Assembly: GCF_027912515.1 (NCBI RefSeq)
Contig: NZ_CP115464.1
Location: 2,294,001 to 2,358,000 of the forward strand
Reading direction: 5' to 3'
Origin: Brevundimonas sp. NIBR10
GTDB taxonomy: Bacteria; Pseudomonadota; Alphaproteobacteria; Caulobacterales; Caulobacteraceae
DNA length: 64,000 nucleotides
In this document: piece after piece, positions 18,667-28,976 of the stretch
Layout of the letters: every line of letters starts with the position of its first letter
How positions within the stretch are numbered: the first letter of the stretch is position 1
Program-made: the position numbers and the translations under genes
Notes under the pieces: generated by a model
The model's database searches: none
Told to the model about the DNA's origin: nothing
Seen by the model: the letters and a program-made list of their open reading frames with translations, nothing else

Positions 18667-19446
18667 GTGGTTGATGTCTTTGAAGAGGTCGAGGAGGAGC
18701 TTCGCTCCGCCCGTTACGCGCGTCTCGCCCGCACCTGGCTGCCCATCGTGGGCGGCCTGCTGCTGCTGGCCCTGATCGCTGCCCTGGCCTGGTGGGGCTG
18801 GGATTCGTACCAGAACTCGCAGGCCGACAAGGCGTCGCTGGCCTATGAGCGCGGCGTCGAGGCGCTTTCGTCGGGCAACAACGCGGGTGCCAAGGCCGCG
18901 TTCGAGGAATCGGCCAAGGTCGGCAACGGCGCCTACAAGGCCCTGGCACTGCAACAGCAGGCCGGTCTGGCCGAGGCCGCCAACAATCCGACCGAGGCCA
19001 TCCGTCTGTTTGACGAGGCGGCCAAGGCCTCCAGCGATCCGATCCTGGCCGATGTGGCGCGTCTGAAGGCCGCCTATCTCGTCATGGACACCAATGCGCC
19101 CCTGGCCGACATTGAGGCCCGTCTGACGCCGCTGGCCGAGGAAGATCGTCCTCAGCGGCCGTTCGCCCAGCTCGCGCTCGGCATGGCCCGCCTTCAGTAC
19201 GGCAAGACCGCCGACGCCCGTTCGTCCTTCGTCCAGCTGACGCTGGGCCAGGACGTGCCCGACGCCGTGCGCCAGCTGGCCCAGACGGCGATCGAGACCA
19301 TCGATTCCGGTTCGGCCGTGAACATCAACGACATCACCAAGGCCCAGGCCGCCCTGCCGCCTGTGCCGCAGATGACGCCTGAGCAAATGCAGATGCAGGC
19401 CGCCATGGCTCAGGCCGCGCAACAGCAGCAGGCACCCGCCCAGTGA
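18667..19446 (+). CDS. YfgM-like tetratricopeptide membrane protein
   Basis: About 259 residues from the GTG at 18667, which begins the cytoplasmic stretch VVDVFEEVEEELRSARY. One membrane helix follows (WLPIVGGLLLLALIAALAWW), then an export-side tetratricopeptide-like domain (LAYERGVEALSSGNNAGAKAAFEE and similar units). The C-terminal 25 residues are rich in Gln, Met, Ala and Pro. Membership of the YfgM family, ancillary to the Sec translocon, is supported by the neighbours: bamB and der follow as in many proteobacteria. The stop overlaps an upstream in-frame start of bamB. Confidence 0.85.
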   Translation: MVDVFEEVEEELRSARYARLARTWLPIVGGLLLLALIAALAWWGWDSYQNSQADKASLAYERGVEALSSGNNAGAKAAFEESAKVGNGAYKALALQQQAGLAEAANNPTEAIRLFDEAAKASSDPILADVARLKAAYLVMDTNAPLADIEARLTPLAEEDRPQRPFAQLALGMARLQYGKTADARSSFVQLTLGQDVPDAVRQLAQTAIETIDSGSAVNINDITKAQAALPPVPQMTPEQMQMQAAMAQAAQQQQAPAQ

Positions 19447-19475
19447 CCACCGCGACCCCCTCGACCGGAGTGCGA

Positions 19476-20912
19476 ATGCCCGCCCTGAACCGCATGCTCA
19501 AGATCGCCCTCGTCGGCGGCGTGGCGCTGAGCGTCGCCTCCTGTGCGGCACAGCGGGCGATGCTGCCGTTCGGGCTGGGTGGCAAGGAAGAGAACACCGC
19601 GATCGCCACCGAGGGCCAGCGGATCTCGGTCCTGGAGTTCGAACAGCAGCTGGCCCCGTCGGCCGCCCTGTCGGGTCGCGACTTCTTCCTGCCGGGTCCC
19701 CAGGCCGCGACGGCCTGGCCCGTCCCCGGCGGCACGATCGAGAACTCGGTCGAACACGTCATCGCCGCGCCCGAGTTCGCCGTCGCCTGGAAGCGCGACA
19801 TCGGCGCAGGTTCGTCCAAGACCAGCCAGGTCATGGCCCCCATCGTGGCCGATGGCGGCAAGGTCTTCGTGCTGGACGGCGATTCGACCGTCACGGCCGT
19901 GGATTCCGGCTCGGGCGAGATCCTGTGGAAGCATAACGTCAAGCCGGACGAGCGCGAGCGCGGCGGCGGCATCCTGGGTTTCGGCATCGGGCGTGGCGGC
20001 GGTCAGGTCTCGGGCGGCTTCGGCGGCGGCGTCGCCGTCGGCGGCGGCAAGGTCTTCGTGGCCTCGGGCTATCGCACCATGTCGGCGCTGGACGCCGCGA
20101 CCGGCGCGGTGCTGTGGACCGTGCGTACGGATGTTCCCCTGCACGGCGCACCGACGGTCGCCGGGGCCCGGGTCTTCGTCGTCGACATCGACAACCAGAT
20201 CATCGCCTTCGACACCGCCACGGGCCAGCAGAGCTGGTCCTATCGCGGCATCGCCGAGCCCGCCCGGATCATGCGCGCCTCCTCACCCGCCGTCAGCGGC
20301 GACACGGTAATCGCACCGTTCTCGTCCGGCGAAGTCGTCGCCCTGCGCGCCTCCAACGGCCAGGCCGTCTGGAACCAGGTCCTGTCGCGCTCCAGCCGGA
20401 CCAGCGCCCTGTCGGAAATCCGCGACATCGCGGGTCGCCCGGTCATTTCGCGCGGCTTTGTTTATGCGGTCAGCCACTCGGGCATGATGCAGGCGATGGA
20501 CATCCGTTCGGGCCAGCCGAAGTGGTCCTTGCCGGTCGCCGGCGTCAATGCGCCCCTGCCGGCCGGTGACGTGGTCTATGTCGTGTCCAAGTCGGGCGAG
20601 CTGACCCTGGTCAATCGCGATACCGGCGGCGTCTACTGGACCAAGGATCTGAACGTCGGCCGGGTGCGCCAGGAAGGCGGCCTGTTCGGCTTCTTCGACC
20701 GCACCGTGCGGCCGGAATGGTCGGGTCCGATCCTGGCGTCCAACCGGCTGGTGCTGGTCAACTCGGACGGCGAGGCCGTGGCCTTTGATCCGAAGACGGG
20801 CCTCCAGACCGCCTCGATCAACCTGGGCGGTCCTGCCTATGTCGCGCCTGCGGCCTATAACGGTGCCCTTTACGTCCTGACGGACCGGGGCGAACTCGTC
20901 AGCATCCGCTGA
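19476..20912 (+). CDS. bamB: Outer membrane assembly lipoprotein BamB
   Basis: Beta-propeller lipoprotein of the BAM complex that inserts outer membrane proteins. I favour the ATG at 19476 (GGAG site 6 bp upstream, start directly before the signal sequence); a GTG at 19443 overlapping the previous stop is the alternative. The signal ends in lipobox VASC. Repeats of the PQQ-propeller type are seen, for example VTAVDSGSGEILWKHNV, MSALDAATGAVLWTVRT and TLVNRDTGGVYWTKDL. A Gly-rich insert (GGGILGFGIGRGGGQVSGG) follows the first blade. Operon with yfgM and der. Confidence 0.94.
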   Translation: MPALNRMLKIALVGGVALSVASCAAQRAMLPFGLGGKEENTAIATEGQRISVLEFEQQLAPSAALSGRDFFLPGPQAATAWPVPGGTIENSVEHVIAAPEFAVAWKRDIGAGSSKTSQVMAPIVADGGKVFVLDGDSTVTAVDSGSGEILWKHNVKPDERERGGGILGFGIGRGGGQVSGGFGGGVAVGGGKVFVASGYRTMSALDAATGAVLWTVRTDVPLHGAPTVAGARVFVVDIDNQIIAFDTATGQQSWSYRGIAEPARIMRASSPAVSGDTVIAPFSSGEVVALRASNGQAVWNQVLSRSSRTSALSEIRDIAGRPVISRGFVYAVSHSGMMQAMDIRSGQPKWSLPVAGVNAPLPAGDVVYVVSKSGELTLVNRDTGGVYWTKDLNVGRVRQEGGLFGFFDRTVRPEWSGPILASNRLVLVNSDGEAVAFDPKTGLQTASINLGGPAYVAPAAYNGALYVLTDRGELVSIR

Positions 20913-20944
20913 CGAACCCTGCTTTTTAAGTTAGAACCGCCGAC

Positions 20945-22554
<1,610 letters not shown>

Positions 22555-22558
<4 letters not shown>

Positions 22559-22923
22559 CGAGGTTCCGTCTCGGGTTGCTGGCTCTGCTACTGGCAGGAC
22601 AGGGATGTGCATCCGAGCCGACCGCAGCATGGAACCCGGCTGTCTGGGCTCGCAACATCACGCCGCAGGACGTCCGTGCCAACTACCCGGCCGCCGCTCG
22701 GGCCGAAGGAGTTTCAGGTGAGGTTGTCCTGCGCTGCCGCACCAATTCGATGGGTGAGATGACCAATTGCCGGATCATGAGCGAGACTCCATCTGGCCAT
22801 GGATTCGGCTCGGTGGCGCTACACCTCAGCGAGATCATGGCGATGCGGACAGACGTCCCAACCTTTAAATCAGACACGACGTTTCAGTTCGGCGTGAGCT
22901 TCAATCCGCACCAAGAACGTTAG
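22555..22923 (+). CDS. Lipoprotein with TonB C-terminal-like domain
   Basis: A 122-residue exported protein with a short signal ending LLLAGQGC, so probably lipid-anchored. The segment [20 protein letters not shown], followed by [20 protein letters not shown], is the typical beginning of a TonB C-terminal domain (YP-x2-A-x3-G-x-G-x-V). There is no transmembrane TonB anchor or Pro-rich spacer, so it is not a full energy transducer. Two Cys (in LRC and NCR) could form a disulfide. Translation is coupled to der through ATGA. Confidence 0.75.
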
Positions 22924-22977
22924 TCGCAGCGTCCTGAGCTCTGAATCCGGCCCGTTCACATCCATCATCGCCACGCC

Positions 22978-23006
22978 TTGCCCTTTCCAGCGCCGTCCTC
23001 TAGGGA
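22978..23006 (+). promoter_or_regulatory. Predicted promoter for efp
   Basis: TTGC at 22978-22981, 16 bp, then CTCTAGGG at 22998-23005, identical in the -10 octamer and spacing to the site before the yfgM-like gene. The 22924-23056 gap holds nothing else I recognise. Confidence 0.5.
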
Positions 23007-23056
23007 TCGCGCCCACTTTCGCGTGCCCCTCGGCCGCGTCCAGACCCAGTGATCCC

Positions 23057-23626
23057 ATGGCGAAAATCAACGGCAACACCATCAAGCCCGGCATGGTGAT
23101 CGAGCACAACAAGGGCCTGTGGGTCGTCACCAAGGCCAGCCACGTCAAGCCCGGCAAGGGCGGTGCCTTCGCCAACGTCGAGGCCAAGAACCTGGAGACC
23201 GGCAACAAGCTGAACGAACGCTTCCGGTCCGAGGACAAGGTCGAGCGCGTCACGCTGGAACAGAAGGAGTTCTCCTACCTGTACGAACAGGGCGACGCCC
23301 TGGTCTTCATGGACGACGAGAACTACGAACAGACCGAGCTGCAAAAGGACTGGGTCGGCGAGGATCGCGTCGCCTATCTGCAGGACGGCATGAAAGTCAC
23401 CATCGAACTGCACGAAGGTCGCCCCATCGGCCTGTCGCTTCCCGATCAGGTCACCCTGACCGTCGCCGAGACCGAGCCGACCGTGAAGGGCCAGACGGCC
23501 TCGTCGTCCTACAAGCCCGCCATCGCCGATAACGGCGTCCGCATCATGATCCCGCCCTATATGGGTCCGGGGGAGCGCATCATCGTCGACACGACGACGG
23601 GCGAATACGTCCGCCGCGCGGAATAG
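23057..23626 (+). CDS. efp: Elongation factor P
   Basis: Relieves ribosome stalling at polyproline stretches. The 189 residues form the three beta-barrel domains typical of the family. The domain I loop [10 protein letters not shown] places a Lys at residue 34, the position that is post-translationally modified in E. coli; no modification gene is visible here. The end shows [17 protein letters not shown] of the OB-fold C-terminal domain. Many polyproline proteins are encoded nearby, including PBP1A and PopZ. Confidence 0.97.
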   Translation: MAKINGNTIKPGMVIEHNKGLWVVTKASHVKPGKGGAFANVEAKNLETGNKLNERFRSEDKVERVTLEQKEFSYLYEQGDALVFMDDENYEQTELQKDWVGEDRVAYLQDGMKVTIELHEGRPIGLSLPDQVTLTVAETEPTVKGQTASSSYKPAIADNGVRIMIPPYMGPGERIIVDTTTGEYVRRAE

Positions 23627-23729
23627 TCCGAACCCCTTTTTACGACCGGAGGCGCATGTCGCGCCCCTGCCAACTTCTCCGACGGTCCGGGCGACAGCTT
23701 TTCAAGGACCGGCGGACCAGGAGATCCCC

Positions 23730-24536
23730 ATGGCCCTCGCCTCCGCCCTCGTTTCCGTCATCATCGACGCGGTTCGCAAGACCGCCCGGCCCATGCTGCG
23801 CGACTTCGGCGAGGTCGCGCACCTGCAGGTGTCTCGCAAAGGCCCCGGCGACTTCGTCACGGCCGCCGACATCAAGGCCGAGGACACTCTGTATGAGCTG
23901 CTGATGAAGGCCCGTCCGGGCTACGGTTTTCTGGGCGAGGAGCGCGGCATGATGGAAGGGACGGACAAGTCCCACACCTGGATCGTCGATCCGATCGACG
24001 GCACCACCAACTTCATGCACGCCATGCCGCATTTCGCGATCACGGTCGGCTTGCAACGCTATGCGCCGGACGGCTCGTCCGAGATCGTCGCGGGCGTCAC
24101 CTACAACCCGATCATGAATGAGCTGTTCTGGGCCGAGAAGGGCAAGGGCTGCTATCTGAACGACCAGCGCATCCGGGTCGCCGGGCGTCGTGATCTGTCG
24201 GAAAGCCTGATCGGCACCGGCCTGCCCTTCATCGGCAAGACCGGCCATGCCCAGACCATCAAGGACATCCACGCCATCAGCCAGCGTACGGCCGGCATCC
24301 GCCGTCTGGGCTCGGCGGCGCTGGATTTCGCCTGGGTCGCCTGCGGTCGCTACGACGCCTATTTCGAGCGTAACCTGAAGCCCTGGGACGTGGCGGCGGG
24401 CGTGCTGTTCGTCACCGAGGCGGGCGGCACCGTGACCACCATCGACAACGACGGCGATCCCAAGACCGGCTCGTCGATCCTGGCGTCCAACACCGAACTG
24501 CATCCGCAGTTGCGCAAGATCTTGCAGGCCGCCTAG
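23730..24536 (+). CDS. suhB: Inositol monophosphatase family protein (SuhB-like)
   Basis: Mg-dependent phosphatase of 268 residues with the family motifs GEERG (metal Glu), DPIDGTTNFMHAMPHF and the late WDVAAGVLFVTEAGG. It probably dephosphorylates inositol-1-phosphate; in some bacteria the homologue also acts with the transcription machinery. The order efp then suhB is common in alphaproteobacteria. AGGAGATCCCC precedes the ATG. Substrate is not determinable from sequence. Confidence 0.92.
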   Translation: MALASALVSVIIDAVRKTARPMLRDFGEVAHLQVSRKGPGDFVTAADIKAEDTLYELLMKARPGYGFLGEERGMMEGTDKSHTWIVDPIDGTTNFMHAMPHFAITVGLQRYAPDGSSEIVAGVTYNPIMNELFWAEKGKGCYLNDQRIRVAGRRDLSESLIGTGLPFIGKTGHAQTIKDIHAISQRTAGIRRLGSAALDFAWVACGRYDAYFERNLKPWDVAAGVLFVTEAGGTVTTIDNDGDPKTGSSILASNTELHPQLRKILQAA

Positions 24537-24601
24537 ATTCCTCTCGGACAAGTCGCGGGGAGCGGTCACCAACCTGTCGTGGCGCTGCGCTAGGCAAGGC
24601 C

Positions 24602-25642
24602 ATGACCCGAGCCCTCGTGACCGCCGTCCTTCTGCTGTTGATGGGAACGCCCGCCCTGGCCCAGGTTCATCCCCTCGTGATCGCCCATCGCGGTGCCTCG
24701 GGCGAGCGGCCCGAGCACACGCGGGCGGCCTATGAGCTGGCCATCGACCAGGGCGCAGATTTCATCGAGCCCGACCTGGTAATGTCGAAGGACGGCGTCC
24801 TGATCGTTCGGCACGAGAACGAGATCGGCGGCACGACCGACGTGGCCTCGCATCCGGAGTTCGCTGACCGTCGGCGGACCCGTCTGGTCGACAGTCAGTC
24901 CGTCACCGGCTGGTTCACCGAGGACTTCACCCTGGCGGAGCTGAAGACGCTGCGGGCGCGGGAGCGGCTGCCAGAGCTGCGGCCAGGCAACGCCACGTTC
25001 GACGGCCACGAACCGATCCTGACCTTTCAGGAGGTGATCGACATCGCCCGATCCGGGTCGATCCGGACGGGTCGGACGATCGGCGTGGCGCCCGAGCTCA
25101 AACATCCGAGCCATTTCCGCGACCTGGGTCTGGACATGGTCGCGCCGTTCGTCGCGGTGCTTCAGGACAACGAGCTGACCGACAAGGATGCCCCCATCCT
25201 GATCCAGTGCTTCGAGGTCGGGGCGTTGAAAGACCTGCGACGGGCCGGGGTCGCCGCACCCCTGCTGCAACTGATCGCCGCCGGTCAGAGCCCGTCCGAT
25301 GTGCAGACGCTGTTGCAGACCGTCATGACCTCGCCGTCGGGCCTTTCGGACATCGCGACCTATGCCGACTGGATTGGCGTCGAGACGACGCTTATCGAGC
25401 CGCGCGACGAGACGAGCGCTGCCCAGCCGGCGACGTCCCTGATCGCCGACGCCCACGCAGCCGGGCTGAGGATTGTCGGCTGGACCTTTCGGGCTGAGAA
25501 CGTGTTCCTGCCGAAGGGCGATCGTCGCGGCGTCCTGTCCGCCCAGCACGGCGACCTGACCGGCCAGCTCAGGCGGCACTATGCCCTGGGGATCGACGCC
25601 GTGTTCAGCGACTTTCCCGGCCTCGCCGTCGCCGCTCGCTGA
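24602..25642 (+). CDS. glpQ: Secreted glycerophosphodiester phosphodiesterase
   Basis: Hydrolyses glycerophosphodiesters to glycerol-3-phosphate and an alcohol. A signal peptide (residues 1-20, ending PALAQ) is followed by IAHRGASGERPEHT, the catalytic HRG motif with the Asn of the usual PENT changed to His, then DFIEPDLVMSKDGVLIVRHE with metal-binding Glu and Asp. The C-terminal GWTFRAEN and AVFSDFP segments are family-typical. 346 residues, the size of periplasmic GlpQ. A GCTAGG box ends 7 bp before the start codon, so the transcript may be leaderless. Convergent with the next gene. Confidence 0.9.
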   Translation: MTRALVTAVLLLLMGTPALAQVHPLVIAHRGASGERPEHTRAAYELAIDQGADFIEPDLVMSKDGVLIVRHENEIGGTTDVASHPEFADRRRTRLVDSQSVTGWFTEDFTLAELKTLRARERLPELRPGNATFDGHEPILTFQEVIDIARSGSIRTGRTIGVAPELKHPSHFRDLGLDMVAPFVAVLQDNELTDKDAPILIQCFEVGALKDLRRAGVAAPLLQLIAAGQSPSDVQTLLQTVMTSPSGLSDIATYADWIGVETTLIEPRDETSAAQPATSLIADAHAAGLRIVGWTFRAENVFLPKGDRRGVLSAQHGDLTGQLRRHYALGIDAVFSDFPGLAVAAR

Positions 25643-25648
25643 GCCGGA

Positions 25649-28600
25649 CTACTGGGTCGAGGTCGGCGCCGCAGGGGGACCGTTGAGCAGGACCGCCACC
25701 GCGGCATCGAGCTGGGCGTCCACCCCGGCACCGGTCTCACCGAGCGGCCGTTCCACCACGATGTCCACCGGGCGGGGGTTCATCTCCATGTCGTCGCCGG
25801 CGATGCCCTGGATGCGGGTCCCGGGCGTGCGCAGGGTCGAGCCGTCGATCAGCCGCTCTCCGCCGGTGAAGATGATCCAGCCCGCCGTTGGCTGGCCGAC
25901 CACCTTGCCGAGGCCCAGGGCGCGGTATCCTTCGGTGAAGTCCTCGGCGTCGGACAGGGACGATTCATTGGTCACCAGCACGGTCGGCAGGTCGAGCGCC
26001 CGCTGCCCCAGGGCCTGACGCCCCGGCATCGAGAACAGGTCCCGTGGCGTCATGGTGAGGAAGTTCCGGCGCGAGAAGACGTCCAGGGCATAGCCGTTGA
26101 CGAAGCCGCCGTTGTTGTTGCGGATGTCGATGACGACGCCCTGCTTCGACTGGTTCTGGGCGTCCAGGTCCAGATACAGCTGGTTCAGCGACCCCTCGGA
26201 CATGTCGGGGATGTGGACGTAACCGAGCCGCCCGCCCGAGACCCGCTCGACATAGGCCCGGCGATGGTTGACCCACTGACGGTAGACCAGACCCGCCGCC
26301 GCCGAGGCGGAGACCGGGCGGACCACGGCGTCGCGACGGCCCGTGGTGCCCTCGATGCCGAGGACGGTACGGCGCCCGACCTGATTCTGGAGCAGGGCGT
26401 CAAGGTTGGTCGAGGGGGTGATGGCCGTGCCGTTGACGGAGACCAGCCGCTCGCCGGTCCTGATCGTGCCCTCGATGAAGGCGGGGCCCAGGGTGACGAC
26501 TTCGCGGACGACCAGACCACGTCCGGCCTCGGACGCCTCGCGGTCGTAACGCAGGCCGATGTCGCCGATGCGGTCGGAGCCGGGGCCGCCCGCAGGTCGG
26601 CCGATGCCGCTGTGCGAGGCGTTCAGTTCACCGATCATCAGACTGATGACCCGGCGCATCTCGTCCGACGTCCGCGCCCCCGCGACATAGGGCTGGTACT
26701 GGGTGCGCAGGGCGGGCCAGTCTTGGCCATTGAAGTCGGGGTCGAAGAAGACCTGGTTCAGGATGGTCCAGGCCTGGTCGAACACGGCCATCTTCTCGCG
26801 CGAGAAATCGACCTCCATGGACGCGGCGATGGCCGTGGCCTTGGGCCGGGGGTTCTCCAGCGGGCTGGAGATGACCGTACCGCCCTCCAGATAGACCAGG
26901 GTCTTGCCGTCCTTCGTCAGGGCGAAGTCGGCCTTGGGCCGGGTCGTGGTGGTGAGCTGCTGGGCCACCGGCGGTTCGGAGGCCAGTTCGTCGATGGAGT
27001 AGGAATACAGATTCTGCTGGCCGCGCTCGCTGGCGCGGAACACCAGCGTCTTGCCATCGTCGCTGATGACCGGGGTGTCTGCGTTCAGGCCCAGCGGCAG
27101 GATGGTGGCCCGCTCGCGGATGCCGTCATAGACGATGGCGACCGAAGGCTTGGCCGGCTGGGTCGAGGGGCCGGGGGGCGTGGCGGGCGTCGCGCCCTCG
27201 GCCGGGGGCGTCTCTTCGGGCTTCGCCGGATCGAACAGGCCGCGGAACTGGTCCTCGCGGTATTTGGGAACGTTGGGCAGGAGGTCGACGCGGACGATGC
27301 GCGAATCCTCGGTGCGCTGGGACGTGTCAAACAGGATGAATCTGCCGTCCGGGGACCAGGCGACGCCGCCCAGCTGGCCATTGGCGAGGAAGGTGATCGG
27401 CCGGGCTTCGCCGCCGGCGGCCGCGACGACGTGCAGATTGGTGAAGGAGCGGCGATCCACGACCGGGAAGGCGATGTTCAGGCCGTCGGGAGACCAGACC
27501 GGGCGGGGGCCGCGCTCGTCGGTGGCCAAGGCACCGGTGAACAGGACGCGGTCCGTGGCGGGCTTTGCGGGCGTCGGGAGGGTCAGCAGGCGCAGTTCGC
27601 GGTTGTTGAGCACATAGACGGCGGACTTGCCGTCGGGAGCCCAGGCCAGGGCCGAGGCGATGCCGGGGCCGGTCAGGACGGTCTCGGTCAGGGCGGCGAC
27701 GTCGTAAGTGGCGACGACGCGGTCGAGGCCGCGCTCGGAGACGTAGAGCAGCTTGCGCGAGTCGGGCGACCAGACGACCTCGCGCTCGGCCGCCACGGTG
27801 GTGGTGATGCGCTGGGCGGGGCCGCCGTCCTTCAGCGAGGCGGCGAACAGTTCGCCCCGGGCGATGACGGCGACCTTCTGGCCGTCGGGCGACAGGGCCA
27901 TGCGGTCGAAACTGGTCAGGGGCAGGATCCGCGAGCCCTCGGCCGCCGGGCCGCCGCGCAGGGTGATCGGCACGGCCGCCGCCAGGCCCGTCGCGGGGTC
28001 GAGCCGCCAGATGCCGAACTCCCGCTCGAACACGATGGCCGAGCCGTCAGCGGCGATCGACGGATAGAGGACGCGGCCGGCCTTGAAGTCGGTCACAGCC
28101 TGGGCCGCGCCGCCCGCTGAGGGGATGCGCCACAGGTTCTCGGTGCCGGACTTGTCGCTCATGAAATACAGGGTCTGGCCGTCGGGGGTCCACATCGGCC
28201 AGGCATGACGGGCGTCGTCGTCGAGCAGGCGGCGATAGGCCCCGTCCTGGGCCACCCCCTTCACCCAGATCTCGCTCTGGTCGATATGGGACGAGCCGTT
28301 GCGCCACCACTGGCCGTTGGAGAAGCCGCGCGCCATCAGGGCGATGGACTGGCCGTCGGGGGAGGGGGCGGCCTGGAACTCGGAGAGGTATTGTTCGCGG
28401 CTGACCTCCAGCGGGGTGCCGCCGGAGGCGGCGACGCGGAAGATGTCGGGCTGGCGGCCCACGTCGTTGATGGCCGAGGCGAAGTAGAGCCATTTACCGT
28501 CGGCGGACCAGGCGTCGAGCTCTTCGTTGGCCTCGGCATAGGTGACCCGGGTCACGACGCCGGTCGTCAGGTTCAGGACATAGATGTTGGCCTGGCCGCC

Positions 28601-28897
28601 CCGGGTCGAGGTGAAGGCCAGTGACTGGCCGTCCGGCGAATACAGGGGGCGGCCCTCGGTCGCCGCATCAGTGACCAGCAGTCGGGCGACGCCACCGGTG
28701 GCCTCGACCTCCCAGACGTCACCTCCGGAGACGAAGGCGATCATCGAGCCGTCGGCGGACAGGGACGGCTCGGCGAGCGACTGGCGGGCCTCGACGGAGG
28801 TTGAGGTCGGGGCTGCCGTCTGGGCCAGCGTCAGGGTTGGGCCCGCTGCGACGACACCCGCCATCACCCACGCCGCCGCGCGCATCGTCCAGTTCAT
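25649..28897 (-). CDS. Tricorn-like S41 family periplasmic protease
   Basis: A large exported protease of 1082 residues with a signal peptide (end near TLAQT). The N-terminal two thirds carry repeated propeller units of the TolB/DPP type (SPDGQSLAFTS, TPDGQTLYFMS, SPDGRFILFDT). The C-terminal third has a PDZ-like part (TIRTGERLVSVNGTAI) and an S41 peptidase core with GYVHIPDMSEGSLNQLYLDL and NESSLSDAEDFTEGYRALG, where the nucleophilic Ser is expected. This is the tricorn architecture, probably degrading peptides in the periplasm. A Pro-rich linker (residues about 555-585) separates two propellers. Confidence 0.88.
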   Translation of the reverse strand: MNWTMRAAAWVMAGVVAAGPTLTLAQTAAPTSTSVEARQSLAEPSLSADGSMIAFVSGGDVWEVEATGGVARLLVTDAATEGRPLYSPDGQSLAFTSTRGGQANIYVLNLTTGVVTRVTYAEANEELDAWSADGKWLYFASAINDVGRQPDIFRVAASGGTPLEVSREQYLSEFQAAPSPDGQSIALMARGFSNGQWWRNGSSHIDQSEIWVKGVAQDGAYRRLLDDDARHAWPMWTPDGQTLYFMSDKSGTENLWRIPSAGGAAQAVTDFKAGRVLYPSIAADGSAIVFEREFGIWRLDPATGLAAAVPITLRGGPAAEGSRILPLTSFDRMALSPDGQKVAVIARGELFAASLKDGGPAQRITTTVAAEREVVWSPDSRKLLYVSERGLDRVVATYDVAALTETVLTGPGIASALAWAPDGKSAVYVLNNRELRLLTLPTPAKPATDRVLFTGALATDERGPRPVWSPDGLNIAFPVVDRRSFTNLHVVAAAGGEARPITFLANGQLGGVAWSPDGRFILFDTSQRTEDSRIVRVDLLPNVPKYREDQFRGLFDPAKPEETPPAEGATPATPPGPSTQPAKPSVAIVYDGIRERATILPLGLNADTPVISDDGKTLVFRASERGQQNLYSYSIDELASEPPVAQQLTTTTRPKADFALTKDGKTLVYLEGGTVISSPLENPRPKATAIAASMEVDFSREKMAVFDQAWTILNQVFFDPDFNGQDWPALRTQYQPYVAGARTSDEMRRVISLMIGELNASHSGIGRPAGGPGSDRIGDIGLRYDREASEAGRGLVVREVVTLGPAFIEGTIRTGERLVSVNGTAITPSTNLDALLQNQVGRRTVLGIEGTTGRRDAVVRPVSASAAAGLVYRQWVNHRRAYVERVSGGRLGYVHIPDMSEGSLNQLYLDLDAQNQSKQGVVIDIRNNNGGFVNGYALDVFSRRNFLTMTPRDLFSMPGRQALGQRALDLPTVLVTNESSLSDAEDFTEGYRALGLGKVVGQPTAGWIIFTGGERLIDGSTLRTPGTRIQGIAGDDMEMNPRPVDIVVERPLGETGAGVDAQLDAAVAVLLNGPPAAPTSTQ

Positions 28898-28976
28898 CCG
28901 CCCACCCTCTCGAAAGCCACGACAATCAGCTTCGCAGGCGGGGCGCGGAAGGCAAGACGGTCAGGCGGCCATTGAC

